Shown here: positions 22,138 to 29,690 of the stretch, one piece after another
Layout of the letters: every line of letters begins with the position of its first letter
Numbering within the stretch: the stretch's first letter is position 1
Source: Gemmatimonadota bacterium
GTDB taxonomy: Bacteria > Gemmatimonadota > Gemmatimonadetes > Longimicrobiales > Gaopeijiaceae
Direction: 5' to 3'
Assembly: GCA_028873815.1 (NCBI GenBank)
Contig: JAPPNN010000075.1
Span: 1-36,695 of the forward strand
DNA length: 36,695 bases
Made by a program: the position numbers and the translations under genes
Notes under the pieces: generated by a model
The model's input: the letters and a program-made list of their open reading frames with translations, nothing else
What the model was told of the DNA's origin: nothing
The model's database searches: none

Positions 22138-22962
22138 TCAGAACATCTTGCGCCGGAGCCGCTCCGACCGCCAAGTGCCCACCCGGTGCAACAGCCCCCG
22201 GCCGGACTCCCGAAGAGCCCGATTCTGGAGTTCCGCCAGCCGCACGAGCCCGCCCCGGATGTCTCCGCACACCTCTCGGATCAGCCGCTCGTCTCCGCTG
22301 CGGAGAACATCCTTGACCCACTCGATCTCCCGGTCGATCTCCGCGTCGTAGTCGGACGAGCGCAGGCCCCTCGCCCAGTTGCCGAGCACGGTGTCGGCGC
22401 GGGTCGTCTCCTTCGAGCCCCGCCCGACGGCCACGATCTCGATCTTGCGTTCGCGGTCCCGGAGCATCGCCCACAACTCCCGGTGCGCCGCGCCCCAGGC
22501 GCGCAGGCCCTTCGCGGTCTCGTGACCGGGATCCGCGTAAACGAAGACGGCGCGCTTCGCGTCCAGCGCAACCGGCAGCCCGAGGTGAAAGTGGCGCCGG
22601 ATGGTCCCGGTCGCGCCCCGGTAGGTCCGCCGGGGCAGAACCCGGCGCTCGATCCCGAGCGCCTCGAACGCGGCGACTTTCTCGACCTCGGTCGGGAGCC
22701 ACGGCAGCCGGGGATGATCGAGGACGTAGTCGAGTGCCAGCAGCCGTCGCATCAGCACGTCCCGGGAGGTGATCCGGCGCCACCGATGGAACTCCCCGGC
22801 TCCAAGCGCCCGGAACACCCCGCGGGCTTGGATGCGGCACACGCGGCCGATCTTGCGGACGCCGGCCGGGGCCTCCTCGACGGCCAGGCCCTGCGCGACG
22901 AGGGAGTGGACGGCGCGCCGCACCTTCTCGGGGTGGCAACCCAGGAAACTCGTCCACTGCAA
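22138..22962 (-). CDS. Winged-helix-like protein of unknown function, possibly frameshifted start
   Basis: The product from the TTG at 22962 is 274 residues. I do not recognise a named family. The first 60 residues (LGCHPEKVRRAVHSLVAQGLAVEE) look like a winged-helix DNA-binding domain, and later parts (RRLLALDYVLDHPRLPWLPTEVEKVAAFEALG, VALDAKRAVFVYADPGHETAKGLRAWG) look like a structured enzyme or replication-type domain. The same frame stays open and protein-like upstream to 23100 (EAFGWTGRRAEWIAIVCLNG), which completes the winged helix, but no normal start codon exists there. An ATG at 23104 is in the neighbouring frame, so a frameshift near 23085 is likely. It is divergent from the integrase gene, a common place for accessory regulators of mobile elements. 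Confidence 0.6.
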   Translation of the reverse strand: MQWTSFLGCHPEKVRRAVHSLVAQGLAVEEAPAGVRKIGRVCRIQARGVFRALGAGEFHRWRRITSRDVLMRRLLALDYVLDHPRLPWLPTEVEKVAAFEALGIERRVLPRRTYRGATGTIRRHFHLGLPVALDAKRAVFVYADPGHETAKGLRAWGAAHRELWAMLRDRERKIEIVAVGRGSKETTRADTVLGNWARGLRSSDYDAEIDREIEWVKDVLRSGDERLIREVCGDIRGGLVRLAELQNRALRESGRGLLHRVGTWRSERLRRKMF

Positions 22963-23351
22963 GCGGGTGAAGATGCCCCCGTTCAGGCAGACGATGGCGA
23001 TCCACTCGGCCCGGCGTCCGGTCCAGCCGAACGCCTCCAGAGCCTTCTCGCGTCCCTTGAGATGGACGATCAGCGCGGTCTCCCGTAGTCGAAGGAGCGG
23101 TCATGCACATGGGCTGCTTCTTACGCCGCGTGTCACTCCGGTTGAAATCGGGAGTGAGCCCTCGGACCGCGTCAAGCCGCGCCCGCGAGCGGATGTCCCA
23201 AGCGGTCCAGCCGGATCCCGGATGGAGATCGGCCTCCGGCCACGGTCCCTCCGTCGCGTTCCGGGAGTGCCGGCACTGGTCAAGACGCCCCTTCCGCACG
23301 AAGTTTCGTTCGCGCAGATCGTGCAGTCCGTCAGTCGAGAGGAATCGAACG

Positions 23352-24512
23352 ATGGCACGCACGAGAAGAAGTCGGCGCTCTTACGGCGCCGGCGAGTGGG
23401 GCCGGAACCGGGTCCGGGTGTTCCCGGATCCGAAAACCGGCCTGTTCCAGCTGGAGTGGCGCGAGAACGGCCGAAGGCTGAGCCGGTCGCTCAAACACCG
23501 CGATTGGAGGCGCGCGAAGAGGCAGGCGGACGAGTTTGCCGCCGGGTTCATCGACGCGCCGAACGGAAAGGCGGAGGCCAAGCGCGAGCCGCTCACGCTG
23601 GACAAGCTGTTTGAAATCTACGGTGAGGAGGTGACGCCCACGAAGGCGGAGGCGTCCCAGCGCTCCGACCGGGCGGCGACGAGGATGTTCCTTCGGTTCT
23701 TCGGAAAGGGCCGGAGTCCCGAGACGCTATCGCAGCGCGATTGGGACCGGTTCATCAAGGCGCGTCGGTCGGGAAGAGTTGGCCCCAGCGGAAGGCCGGT
23801 GTCCGACCGGACCATCGAGCACGACCTGAAGTTCCTGATCGCCGTGCTCAACTGGGCGTCCAAGTCCCGGGACGAGCGGGGCAAGCTCCTGCTCGCGTCG
23901 AATCCGCTGAGGGGTCTCAGGACGCCCACGGAGAAGAACCCCACGCGGGTGGTGTTGTCCGAGGAGGAGTACCAGGCGCTTCTCGGGGTGTCCCAAGAGG
24001 TGGACTGGCGCTTCCGCGTCGCGCTCGTGCTCGCTCACGAGACGGGACACCGAATCGGAGCCATCCGTCAACTCCGGTTCTCGGACATCGACTTCGAGGG
24101 TGGCGTGGTGCGGTGGAGAGCCGAGCACGAGAAGACCGGCTACGAGCACCGGACGCCGGTGACGGCCGAAGCGTTGGCCGTCCTGCACGAGGCGCGGGAG
24201 AGGAGTTCGGAGCATGAGGACGACGCTCCGGTTCTGCCCGCGCCGAGGGATCCGTCGAAGTCGGCGGGCCGGTCGTTGGTGCGAGTTTGGTGGTACAGAG
24301 CCCAGTCGTTGGCGGGGCTCGAACCGAAGCGCGGGCGCGGTTGGCACTCGTTGCGGCGGAAGTTCGCTTCCGACCTGATGGACCAGCCGCTCAAGGTGCT
24401 CTGCGAGTTGGGCGGCTGGAAGACCGCCAAGACGGTACTTGAGTGCTACCAGCGAGCCGACGAGGGACAGCTTCGGAAGGCACTGGACGCCCGCCGGAGA
24501 CCTCGAAGCTGA
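23352..24512 (+). CDS. Tyrosine recombinase (site-specific integrase)
   Basis: I choose the ATG at 23352, with gagagga about seven bases upstream; the frame extends 83 codons further without a plausible start signal. The 386-residue protein has a basic N-terminus with an Arm-type beta-sheet region (VRVFPDPKTGLFQLEWRENGRRLSRSL), a core-binding domain at about 80-190 and a catalytic domain from about 200. The catalytic set is complete: R234 in ETGHRIGAI, K261 in EHEKTG, H332 and R335 in WHSLRRKF, W356 in LGGWKT, and the nucleophile Y366 in LECYQRA. It would cut and rejoin DNA at an att site. No tRNA or att repeat was seen nearby. It faces away from the winged-helix-like gene. Confidence 0.9.
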   Translation: MARTRRSRRSYGAGEWGRNRVRVFPDPKTGLFQLEWRENGRRLSRSLKHRDWRRAKRQADEFAAGFIDAPNGKAEAKREPLTLDKLFEIYGEEVTPTKAEASQRSDRAATRMFLRFFGKGRSPETLSQRDWDRFIKARRSGRVGPSGRPVSDRTIEHDLKFLIAVLNWASKSRDERGKLLLASNPLRGLRTPTEKNPTRVVLSEEEYQALLGVSQEVDWRFRVALVLAHETGHRIGAIRQLRFSDIDFEGGVVRWRAEHEKTGYEHRTPVTAEALAVLHEARERSSEHEDDAPVLPAPRDPSKSAGRSLVRVWWYRAQSLAGLEPKRGRGWHSLRRKFASDLMDQPLKVLCELGGWKTAKTVLECYQRADEGQLRKALDARRRPRS

Positions 24513-24548
24513 GGCTCATGAATCAGCGGGAGTCAAACAGCGAGAATC

Positions 24549-24571
24549 GAGCTTACCAATCCCGTAAGCTC
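24549..24571. promoter_or_regulatory. Perfect dyad upstream of the MerR gene
   Basis: GAGCTTAC (24549-24556), seven bases, GTAAGCTC (24564-24571) is a perfect 8-base inverted repeat. It lies 24 bases before the TTG start of the MerR/TipAS regulator, in the position expected of an autoregulatory operator. MerR proteins bind such dyads as dimers and bend the promoter spacer. The link to this regulator is inference. Confidence 0.6.
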
Positions 24572-24594
24572 AAGGGAAAACAGGAGATCCGATC

Positions 24595-25416
24595 TTGAAC
24601 AACACCGCCGTAACGTCAGGGCTTACCATGTCAGCCATGGAAACTCCACAACTCCACACGGTCGGCCAAGTGGCCGCGCTGGCCCGCGTCACGGTGCGCA
24701 CCCTGCACCACTACGACCGGATCGGACTGCTCGTGCCGTCGCGGCGGTCCGAGCAGGGATACCGGCTGTACGACTACAGCGATCTGGAACGGCTGCGCCA
24801 GATCCGGCTGCTGTGCGATCTGCGCTTCAGTCTGGACGCCGTCGGCCAGTTGCTCGACGCGCCGGCGTACGACAGGCGCAGCGCGCTGGTGGCGCAGCGG
24901 GAGTTGCTGCGGGAACGACAGACAAGGACGGACAGGATCATCCGCGGGGTCGACCAGGCCCTGGCGGCGATGGAGGAGGAAACGGAAATGGACAGGACGG
25001 AGATGTTCGACGGTCTTGAGGAGTTCGACCACGAGCAGTACCGGGACGAGGCCGAGCAGCGCTGGGGCGACACCGACGCCTACAAGGAGTCGATGCGCCG
25101 CACGCGTCGCTACGGCAAGAGCGATTGGGCCCGGATCAGGGAAGAGGGCGAAACGGTGGTGGCCAGATTGGCCGAGTTGCTGGCCGGGGGCGGGCAGGCG
25201 GCGGGGCGAGCCGCGATGGACCTGGCGGAGGAGCACCGCTGCCACATCGACCGCTGGTTCTACCCGTGCAACCACCACATGCACCGGTGCCTCGCCGAGA
25301 TGTACACGGAGGACCCGCGCTTCGAGGAGTACTTCGAGAAGCGTGGCAAGGGGCTGGCCGCGTTCGTTCAGGATGCGATCCGTGCGAACGAGGCGCGGTG
25401 GAGGAGTCGCCAGTGA
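24595..25416 (+). CDS. MerR-family regulator with TipAS ligand-binding domain
   Basis: The start is a TTG with aggag eight bases upstream; ATGs at 24628 and 24637 are alternatives with poorer signals. The 273-residue protein has a MerR helix-turn-helix at about 20-90 (TVGQVAALARVTVRTLHHYDRIGLL, then GYRLYDYSDLERL), a dimerisation coiled coil, and a TipAS-type effector domain from about 130 (RWGDTDAYKESMRRT, HRCHIDRWFYPC, MYTEDPRFEEYFEKRGKGLAAFVQDAI). TipAS domains bind thiopeptides and various drugs and trigger MerR activation. Here cysteines flank the WFYPC segment, a region that captures ligand in TipA. Its stop overlaps the next start (GTGA), so it heads a coupled operon with a small membrane protein, a symporter and a methyltransferase and probably controls them. 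Confidence 0.92.
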   Translation: MNNTAVTSGLTMSAMETPQLHTVGQVAALARVTVRTLHHYDRIGLLVPSRRSEQGYRLYDYSDLERLRQIRLLCDLRFSLDAVGQLLDAPAYDRRSALVAQRELLRERQTRTDRIIRGVDQALAAMEEETEMDRTEMFDGLEEFDHEQYRDEAEQRWGDTDAYKESMRRTRRYGKSDWARIREEGETVVARLAELLAGGGQAAGRAAMDLAEEHRCHIDRWFYPCNHHMHRCLAEMYTEDPRFEEYFEKRGKGLAAFVQDAIRANEARWRSRQ

Positions 25417-25526
25417 AGCCCGAGGACCGGAGCACCCGCTTCCGCGTGACGCTGGGGCGGGTGCTCCTGGTCCAGGTGGTCACCCTCGTTCTGCTGTGGC
25501 TGCTCCAGGCCACGTATCACGTGTAG
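25413..25526 (+). CDS. 37-residue single-helix membrane protein
   Basis: This short gene begins with a GTG overlapping the regulator's stop, with ggag seven bases upstream. The product has a charged N-terminus (KPEDRSTRFRVTLG) and one helix (VLLVQVVTLVLLWLLQA). It ends six bases before the symporter start, which has no ribosome-binding site of its own, so translation of the symporter probably depends on this gene. A role as a symporter subunit or stabiliser is inference from place and size. Confidence 0.65.
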   Translation: MKPEDRSTRFRVTLGRVLLVQVVTLVLLWLLQATYHV

Positions 25527-25532
25527 CCACCA

Positions 25533-27203
25533 ATGCATCCGATCAACTGGCTGATTGTCGGCGCGTACCTGGCGTACGTCGTCGTCGATGGGGTGCGGCG
25601 GGCGCGCGGAACCGACCGGATCCAGGGGTACTTCCTCGCCAACCGCTCGCTCCCGTGGTGGGCGGTGGGGCTGTCGGTGATGGCGACGCAGCTTTCTGCG
25701 GTCACCATGATCGGCACGACGGGCCAGGGCGCCACCGACGGGCTCCGCTTCGTGCAGTTCTACTTCGGGCTGCCGCTGGCGATGGTCATTCTGGGCGTGA
25801 CGCTCGTGCCCTTCCTGCGCGGCGCCGGGGTCTACACCGCGTACGAGTACCTGGAGCGGCGCTTCGGGCCGGGGACGCGCACGCTCACCGCGCTGCTGTT
25901 CCTGCTGTCGCGCGGGATGTCGTGCGGTGTGATCATTGCCGCGCCTGCCGTGGTGTTTTCGGCGGTGTTCGGGTGGCCGCTGCTGTGGTGCGTGGCGCTG
26001 ATCGGGGTGCCGACCGTCGCGTACACGATGCTGGGCGGCATCCAGGCGGTCACGTGGGCCGACGTCAAGCAGATGATCCTGATCGTCTTCGCGCTGCTGG
26101 CGGTGGTCGTGGTGCTGATCGTCCAGATGCCGGTCTCCCCGGGCGAGGCGCTCCACATCGCGGGCGCCACGGGCCGCCTCAAGGTCTTCGACTTTTCGTT
26201 CAACCTGGGCGAGACCTACACGTTCTGGTCGGGGCTGATCGGCGGGACCTTCCTCATGCTCTCCTACTTCGGCACCGACCAGAGCCAGGTGCAGCGCTAC
26301 CTTGCCGCGAAGTCCGTCGACGCCGCGCGCACCTCGCTCCTGATGAGCGCCTACTGGAAGATCCCGCTCCAAGCGCTGGTGCTTCTGGTCGGCGTGATGG
26401 TGTTCGTGTACTACCAGTTCCGCCCGCCGCCGCTGCTGTTCAATCCGGCCCACGAGAGCGCGGTGGTCGACGCCCGCGGCGCGGAATACCAGGATCTCCA
26501 GGATCGTTACGGGGAGGCGTTCGAGTTGAGGGAGGGCGCTGCTCGCCGCGCGGCGGACGGGGTCGCACCGGACGCCATGGACGACTTCCTCGCTCGGGAG
26601 GCGGACGTCCAGCTTATCCGGGCCGAGGCCTTGTCAATGGCTGAAGAGGTCACCGGCGAACCCTCCCGCGACGTCAACTACATCATTCCCCGCTTTGTCC
26701 TGGGCGAACTGCCGATCGGCCTTGCCGGGCTCTTCATCGCGGCCATCATCGCGGCCGCCATGTCCAGCATTTCGTCCGAACTGAACTCACTGTCGACCAC
26801 CAGCATCATCGATTTCTACCGCCGCTGGTTCCGGCCGGAGGCGAGCGACGCGCACTACCTCAAGGTGTCCAAGGCCGCCACCGCGTTCTGGGGGGTGTTC
26901 GCGTGCGGGGTCGCGGTCTACGCGGTCAGCCTTGGCTCGCTGATCGAGGTCGTGAACCGCTTCGGGTCGTTCTTCTACGGCTCGATCCTCGGTGTCTTCC
27001 TGCTGGCCATGGTGTCGCGGGCGCGGGGGGTCGGCGCGTTCGTGGGCCTGCTCGCGGGAATGCTGGCGGTGGCGGCGGTGACCTTCGGCGCGCCCGACGT
27101 GTCGTTCCTGTGGCACAACGTGATCGGCGCGGTGACGGTGCTGGCGGTGGGCGTGTTGCTGATGGGACGGAAGCCGGCTCCCCGCGGCCAGGGGCCCGCC
27201 TGA
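25533..27203 (+). CDS. Sodium:solute symporter (SSS family) with cytoplasmic insert
   Basis: This 556-residue protein has about 13-14 membrane helices. SSS features include YFLANRSLPWWAVGLSVMAT, the GYL-type VYTAYEYLERRFG block, GGIQAVTWADVKQMIL and the AAMSSISSELNSLSTT segment in helix 9, where sodium-binding Ser/Thr residues lie. A charged insert of about 75 residues (305-381, NPAHESAVVDARGAEY through RDVNYIIPRF) interrupts the membrane core and is longer than in the symporter at 12607-14034. It sits between a small membrane protein and a methyltransferase gene in the MerR/TipAS operon. The stop overlaps the next start by one base. The substrate is unknown; the TipAS regulator may sense it or a related compound. 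Confidence 0.9.
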   Translation: MHPINWLIVGAYLAYVVVDGVRRARGTDRIQGYFLANRSLPWWAVGLSVMATQLSAVTMIGTTGQGATDGLRFVQFYFGLPLAMVILGVTLVPFLRGAGVYTAYEYLERRFGPGTRTLTALLFLLSRGMSCGVIIAAPAVVFSAVFGWPLLWCVALIGVPTVAYTMLGGIQAVTWADVKQMILIVFALLAVVVVLIVQMPVSPGEALHIAGATGRLKVFDFSFNLGETYTFWSGLIGGTFLMLSYFGTDQSQVQRYLAAKSVDAARTSLLMSAYWKIPLQALVLLVGVMVFVYYQFRPPPLLFNPAHESAVVDARGAEYQDLQDRYGEAFELREGAARRAADGVAPDAMDDFLAREADVQLIRAEALSMAEEVTGEPSRDVNYIIPRFVLGELPIGLAGLFIAAIIAAAMSSISSELNSLSTTSIIDFYRRWFRPEASDAHYLKVSKAATAFWGVFACGVAVYAVSLGSLIEVVNRFGSFFYGSILGVFLLAMVSRARGVGAFVGLLAGMLAVAAVTFGAPDVSFLWHNVIGAVTVLAVGVLLMGRKPAPRGQGPA

Positions 27204-27844
27204 TGAGCTGTTGCGCGCAGTGCCGCGGCATCGAGGACATGTTCGGCCAGAGGATGGCACAGCGTCAGCTGAGGCAGTACCGGCGCAAGGGCCCGGGTGC
27301 CGTGACTCGGCGGCTCATCGATGCGGTGGCGGCGGACGGGGTCGAAGGGCGCACTTTTCTCGACGTTGGCGGTGGCGTCGGCGCCATACAGCACGAACTC
27401 ATGGACCGCGGGGCGGACGGCGGCACCAGCGCGGACGCCTCGCCCGCCTACCTGGCGGCGGCGCGTGCCGAGGCGGAGGCGCGGGGCTATGCGGACCGCG
27501 TGACGTACCTCGACGGCGATTTCGTGGAACGGGCCGCGGAGATCGAGCCCGCCGACATGGTCACGCTGGACCGCGTGGTCTGCTGCTACCCCGACATGCC
27601 CGCGATGCTCGGCGCGGCGGCCCCGCTGGCGCGTCGTGCGCTCGGCCTGGTCTTGCCGCGCCGAATCTGGTTCATACGCGCCGGGGTCACGCTCGTGAAC
27701 CTGATCCAGCGGCTGCGGAGGCATCCCTTCCGGGTTTTCGTGCACGATCCTGACGAGGTCGCGGCGGTGCTGAAGCGGCACGGCTTGTCGCGGCGATACC
27801 TGCGCGACGGGTTCCTGTGGCGGGTGGTGGTGTTCGCGCGCTGA
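27203..27844 (+). CDS. SAM-dependent methyltransferase (class I)
   Basis: The ATG overlaps the symporter stop (TGATG). The 213-residue protein begins with a cysteine cluster (SCCAQCRG) and has SAM motif I TFLDVGGGVGAIQ near 50-62. Motif II lies around SADASPAYL and motif IV around ADMVTLDRVVCCYPDM. It resembles the ChlM-like/Mg-protoporphyrin methyltransferase group in its CYPDM region and its C-terminal PFRVFVHDPDEVAAVLKRHG segment, but the substrate is not established, and no pigment genes are nearby. Coupling to the symporter suggests it modifies a transported or sensed compound; this is inference. Confidence 0.85.
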   Translation: MSCCAQCRGIEDMFGQRMAQRQLRQYRRKGPGAVTRRLIDAVAADGVEGRTFLDVGGGVGAIQHELMDRGADGGTSADASPAYLAAARAEAEARGYADRVTYLDGDFVERAAEIEPADMVTLDRVVCCYPDMPAMLGAAAPLARRALGLVLPRRIWFIRAGVTLVNLIQRLRRHPFRVFVHDPDEVAAVLKRHGLSRRYLRDGFLWRVVVFAR

Positions 27845-27901
27845 CCAGGCGTTGACCGCTCCCCCGTTGACGCCCGTCCGGACCGCGACCCACATTTGGG
27901 C

Positions 27902-28291
27902 ATGCATCGTTCGGTAGCTCTTGTCGCGTTCCTGGCCCTGTCGTGGTCCCAGGTGGTCGCGCTTCGTTGTGACATGGCGACCGGTGCGGCCGACCGCACC
28001 GCGGCCAACGCGTCACCACATCACGCCGCGGCGATGCAACACGCTGCCCCGGCGGCGGCCGATCAACACACGCCGGACCCGGCGCCTCCGGCACGGCACG
28101 GCCAGGGCCACGGCGGCGATCACGGCTGCCTGATGATCATGTCGTGCGGCTACTCCTTTGTCCGGCACGCGCAGTCAGCCGTGATGACCCGCTTCCCCGG
28201 AATCGCTGTCCGGGTGGTGTTTCTCGCCGATCCCATCCCCGTCGCCGCCGAAATGGTGGTGGAAACGCCCCCTCCTCGCCTCACCGCCTGA
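27902..28291 (+). CDS. Secreted His- and Met-rich protein ahead of the copper efflux genes
   Basis: I choose the ATG at 27902. The 129-residue product has a Sec signal peptide ending near residue 21 (SQVVAL). The mature part has an Ala/His/Met stretch (HHAAAMQHAAPAAADQH, then RHGQGHGGDHGC) and two further cysteines in CLMIMSC. A hydrophobic C-terminal half follows (VRVVFLADPIPVAAEMVV). Its place 79 bases before the cusC-like gene and its metal-ligand content suggest a periplasmic copper or silver binding role, but it matches no family I know. A -35-like TTGACG at 27867 and a weak -10 (CACATT at 27891) stand directly before it, which could make it leaderless. Confidence 0.55.
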   Translation: MHRSVALVAFLALSWSQVVALRCDMATGAADRTAANASPHHAAAMQHAAPAAADQHTPDPAPPARHGQGHGGDHGCLMIMSCGYSFVRHAQSAVMTRFPGIAVRVVFLADPIPVAAEMVVETPPPRLTA

Positions 28292-28370
28292 GCCGGTCGC
28301 GCCCGCTCCCGGGCGCAGAGACACTCGCCCCTTCCCGGGGCACCCGAGACTCATCCATGGCGAGGCACCC

Positions 28371-29690
28371 ATGTCGATCATGCGAATCATGGCGGCCGCG
28401 CTGGCGGTCGCTGTAGCCGAAAGCACCATCGTCGCGGGCGCCGCAGCGCAGTCGTCGTCCTACTCGACCAACGGCGACACCAGGCTGGCGGCGCTCATCG
28501 GCGAGGCCCTTGAGGCCAATCCGCGCGTGCGGCAGGCGTTCCTGGAGCATCAGGCCGCGCAGTCGCGCATCCCGCAGGCCGGGACGCTGCCCAATCCCAC
28601 CCTGTCGCTCACTCAGCACGTCCGCGGCCCGGAGACCCGGGTCGGTCCGCAGATGTCCAGCGTCTCACTGAGCCAGGCGTTCCCGTGGTTCGGAACGCTC
28701 GCGGACCGCAGGCGGATCGCCGCGGCCGAGTCGGCGATTCAGGCGGAGTCGTACGCGGAGCAGCGGGCCGAGACGATCCGCCAGGTCAAGCTGGCCTACT
28801 ACGACCTCGCATACCTGGACGAGGCGCTCCGCATCACGGGCGAGGAAGAACAGCTCCTCCTCCACTACGAAACGCTGGCGCAGGCCCGCTATTCGCAGGG
28901 CTTTGGCCAGCAGCAGGAGGTGGTCAGGCTGCAGGCGGAGGTCACGCAGGTATTGAACCGCCGTCAGCAGCTACTGCGGCAGCGAGCCGACCTCGAAGCG
29001 ATACTAAACATTCTGGTTAATCGTCCCGTGGACGTGACCGTCGCGACGATCGGGATCGGTACGCGGCCGGCGGTGCCAATCGACGACGAGCGGATGCACG
29101 CAACCGGACTCGGCGAGCGACCGGAAGTGCGCGCGGCCCGCCGGCGGATCGAGGGCGGCGAGCACGCTTTGAGACTGGCCCGGCGCCGGTATCGGCCCGA
29201 CCTGACCGTCGGTGTCGCCTGGGGCAACGTTCTCGCCCGCCGCGACGACCCGGGCGTGGCGGCGCCGCCCCTCGACAACGGTCAGGACCAGTTCAGCCTC
29301 ACGTTCGGAGCCAGCATTCCCGTGTTTCGGCCCAGCTACGACGCCGGTGTTCAGGAAGCCGGTGCCCGTCTGGCCGCAGCGAACGAGGCCTATCGCGATG
29401 CCGTCAACGGGGTGGCGCTGGCTGTCCGCTCGACGGCATTCGGCCTCAGGACCATCGAGGGGCAGCTGGCCCTCTTCGAACGGGCGCTGCTGCCCCAGGC
29501 CGAGCAGGCGCTGAGCACGACCGAGGAGGCGTACTCGGCCGGAGTCACGGGGGTGCTGGAACTGCTCGACAGCGAAGACGTGCTGCTGGATGTCCGCCTG
29601 GGTCTGGCACGCCTGCGGGCCGACTACATGAAGGCGCTGGCGGACATGGAACGGGCCATCGGCTCGGCTTTTCCGGAGGAAGACTCATGA
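28371..29690 (+). CDS. cusC: TolC-family outer-membrane channel (CusC/CzcC type)
   Basis: This 439-residue protein has a signal peptide to about residue 26 and the two halves typical of TolC-type efflux channels. Each half has long helices: EALEANPRVRQAFLEHQAAQS and TLADRRRIAAAESAIQAES in the first, and the repeat GERPEVRAARRRIEGGEHALRLARR with TEEAYSAGVTGVLELLDSED in the second. It forms the outer-membrane tunnel for the pump encoded next. A gagg ribosome-binding site precedes the ATG. The stop overlaps the cusB start (ATGA), so the efflux genes are cotranscribed. Confidence 0.92.
   Translation: MSIMRIMAAALAVAVAESTIVAGAAAQSSSYSTNGDTRLAALIGEALEANPRVRQAFLEHQAAQSRIPQAGTLPNPTLSLTQHVRGPETRVGPQMSSVSLSQAFPWFGTLADRRRIAAAESAIQAESYAEQRAETIRQVKLAYYDLAYLDEALRITGEEEQLLLHYETLAQARYSQGFGQQQEVVRLQAEVTQVLNRRQQLLRQRADLEAILNILVNRPVDVTVATIGIGTRPAVPIDDERMHATGLGERPEVRAARRRIEGGEHALRLARRRYRPDLTVGVAWGNVLARRDDPGVAAPPLDNGQDQFSLTFGASIPVFRPSYDAGVQEAGARLAAANEAYRDAVNGVALAVRSTAFGLRTIEGQLALFERALLPQAEQALSTTEEAYSAGVTGVLELLDSEDVLLDVRLGLARLRADYMKALADMERAIGSAFPEEDS

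Noticed and set aside
23266..23277. Perfect 12-base palindrome AGTGCCGGCACT in the gap before the integrase gene
   Set aside because: Short GC-rich palindromes are expected by chance at this composition; no second copy or promoter overlap was found to support a regulatory role.
24513..24594. A tRNA or att core after the first integrase
   Set aside because: No cloverleaf can be drawn and no matching direct repeat was found elsewhere in the window; the clear feature there is the MerR dyad.
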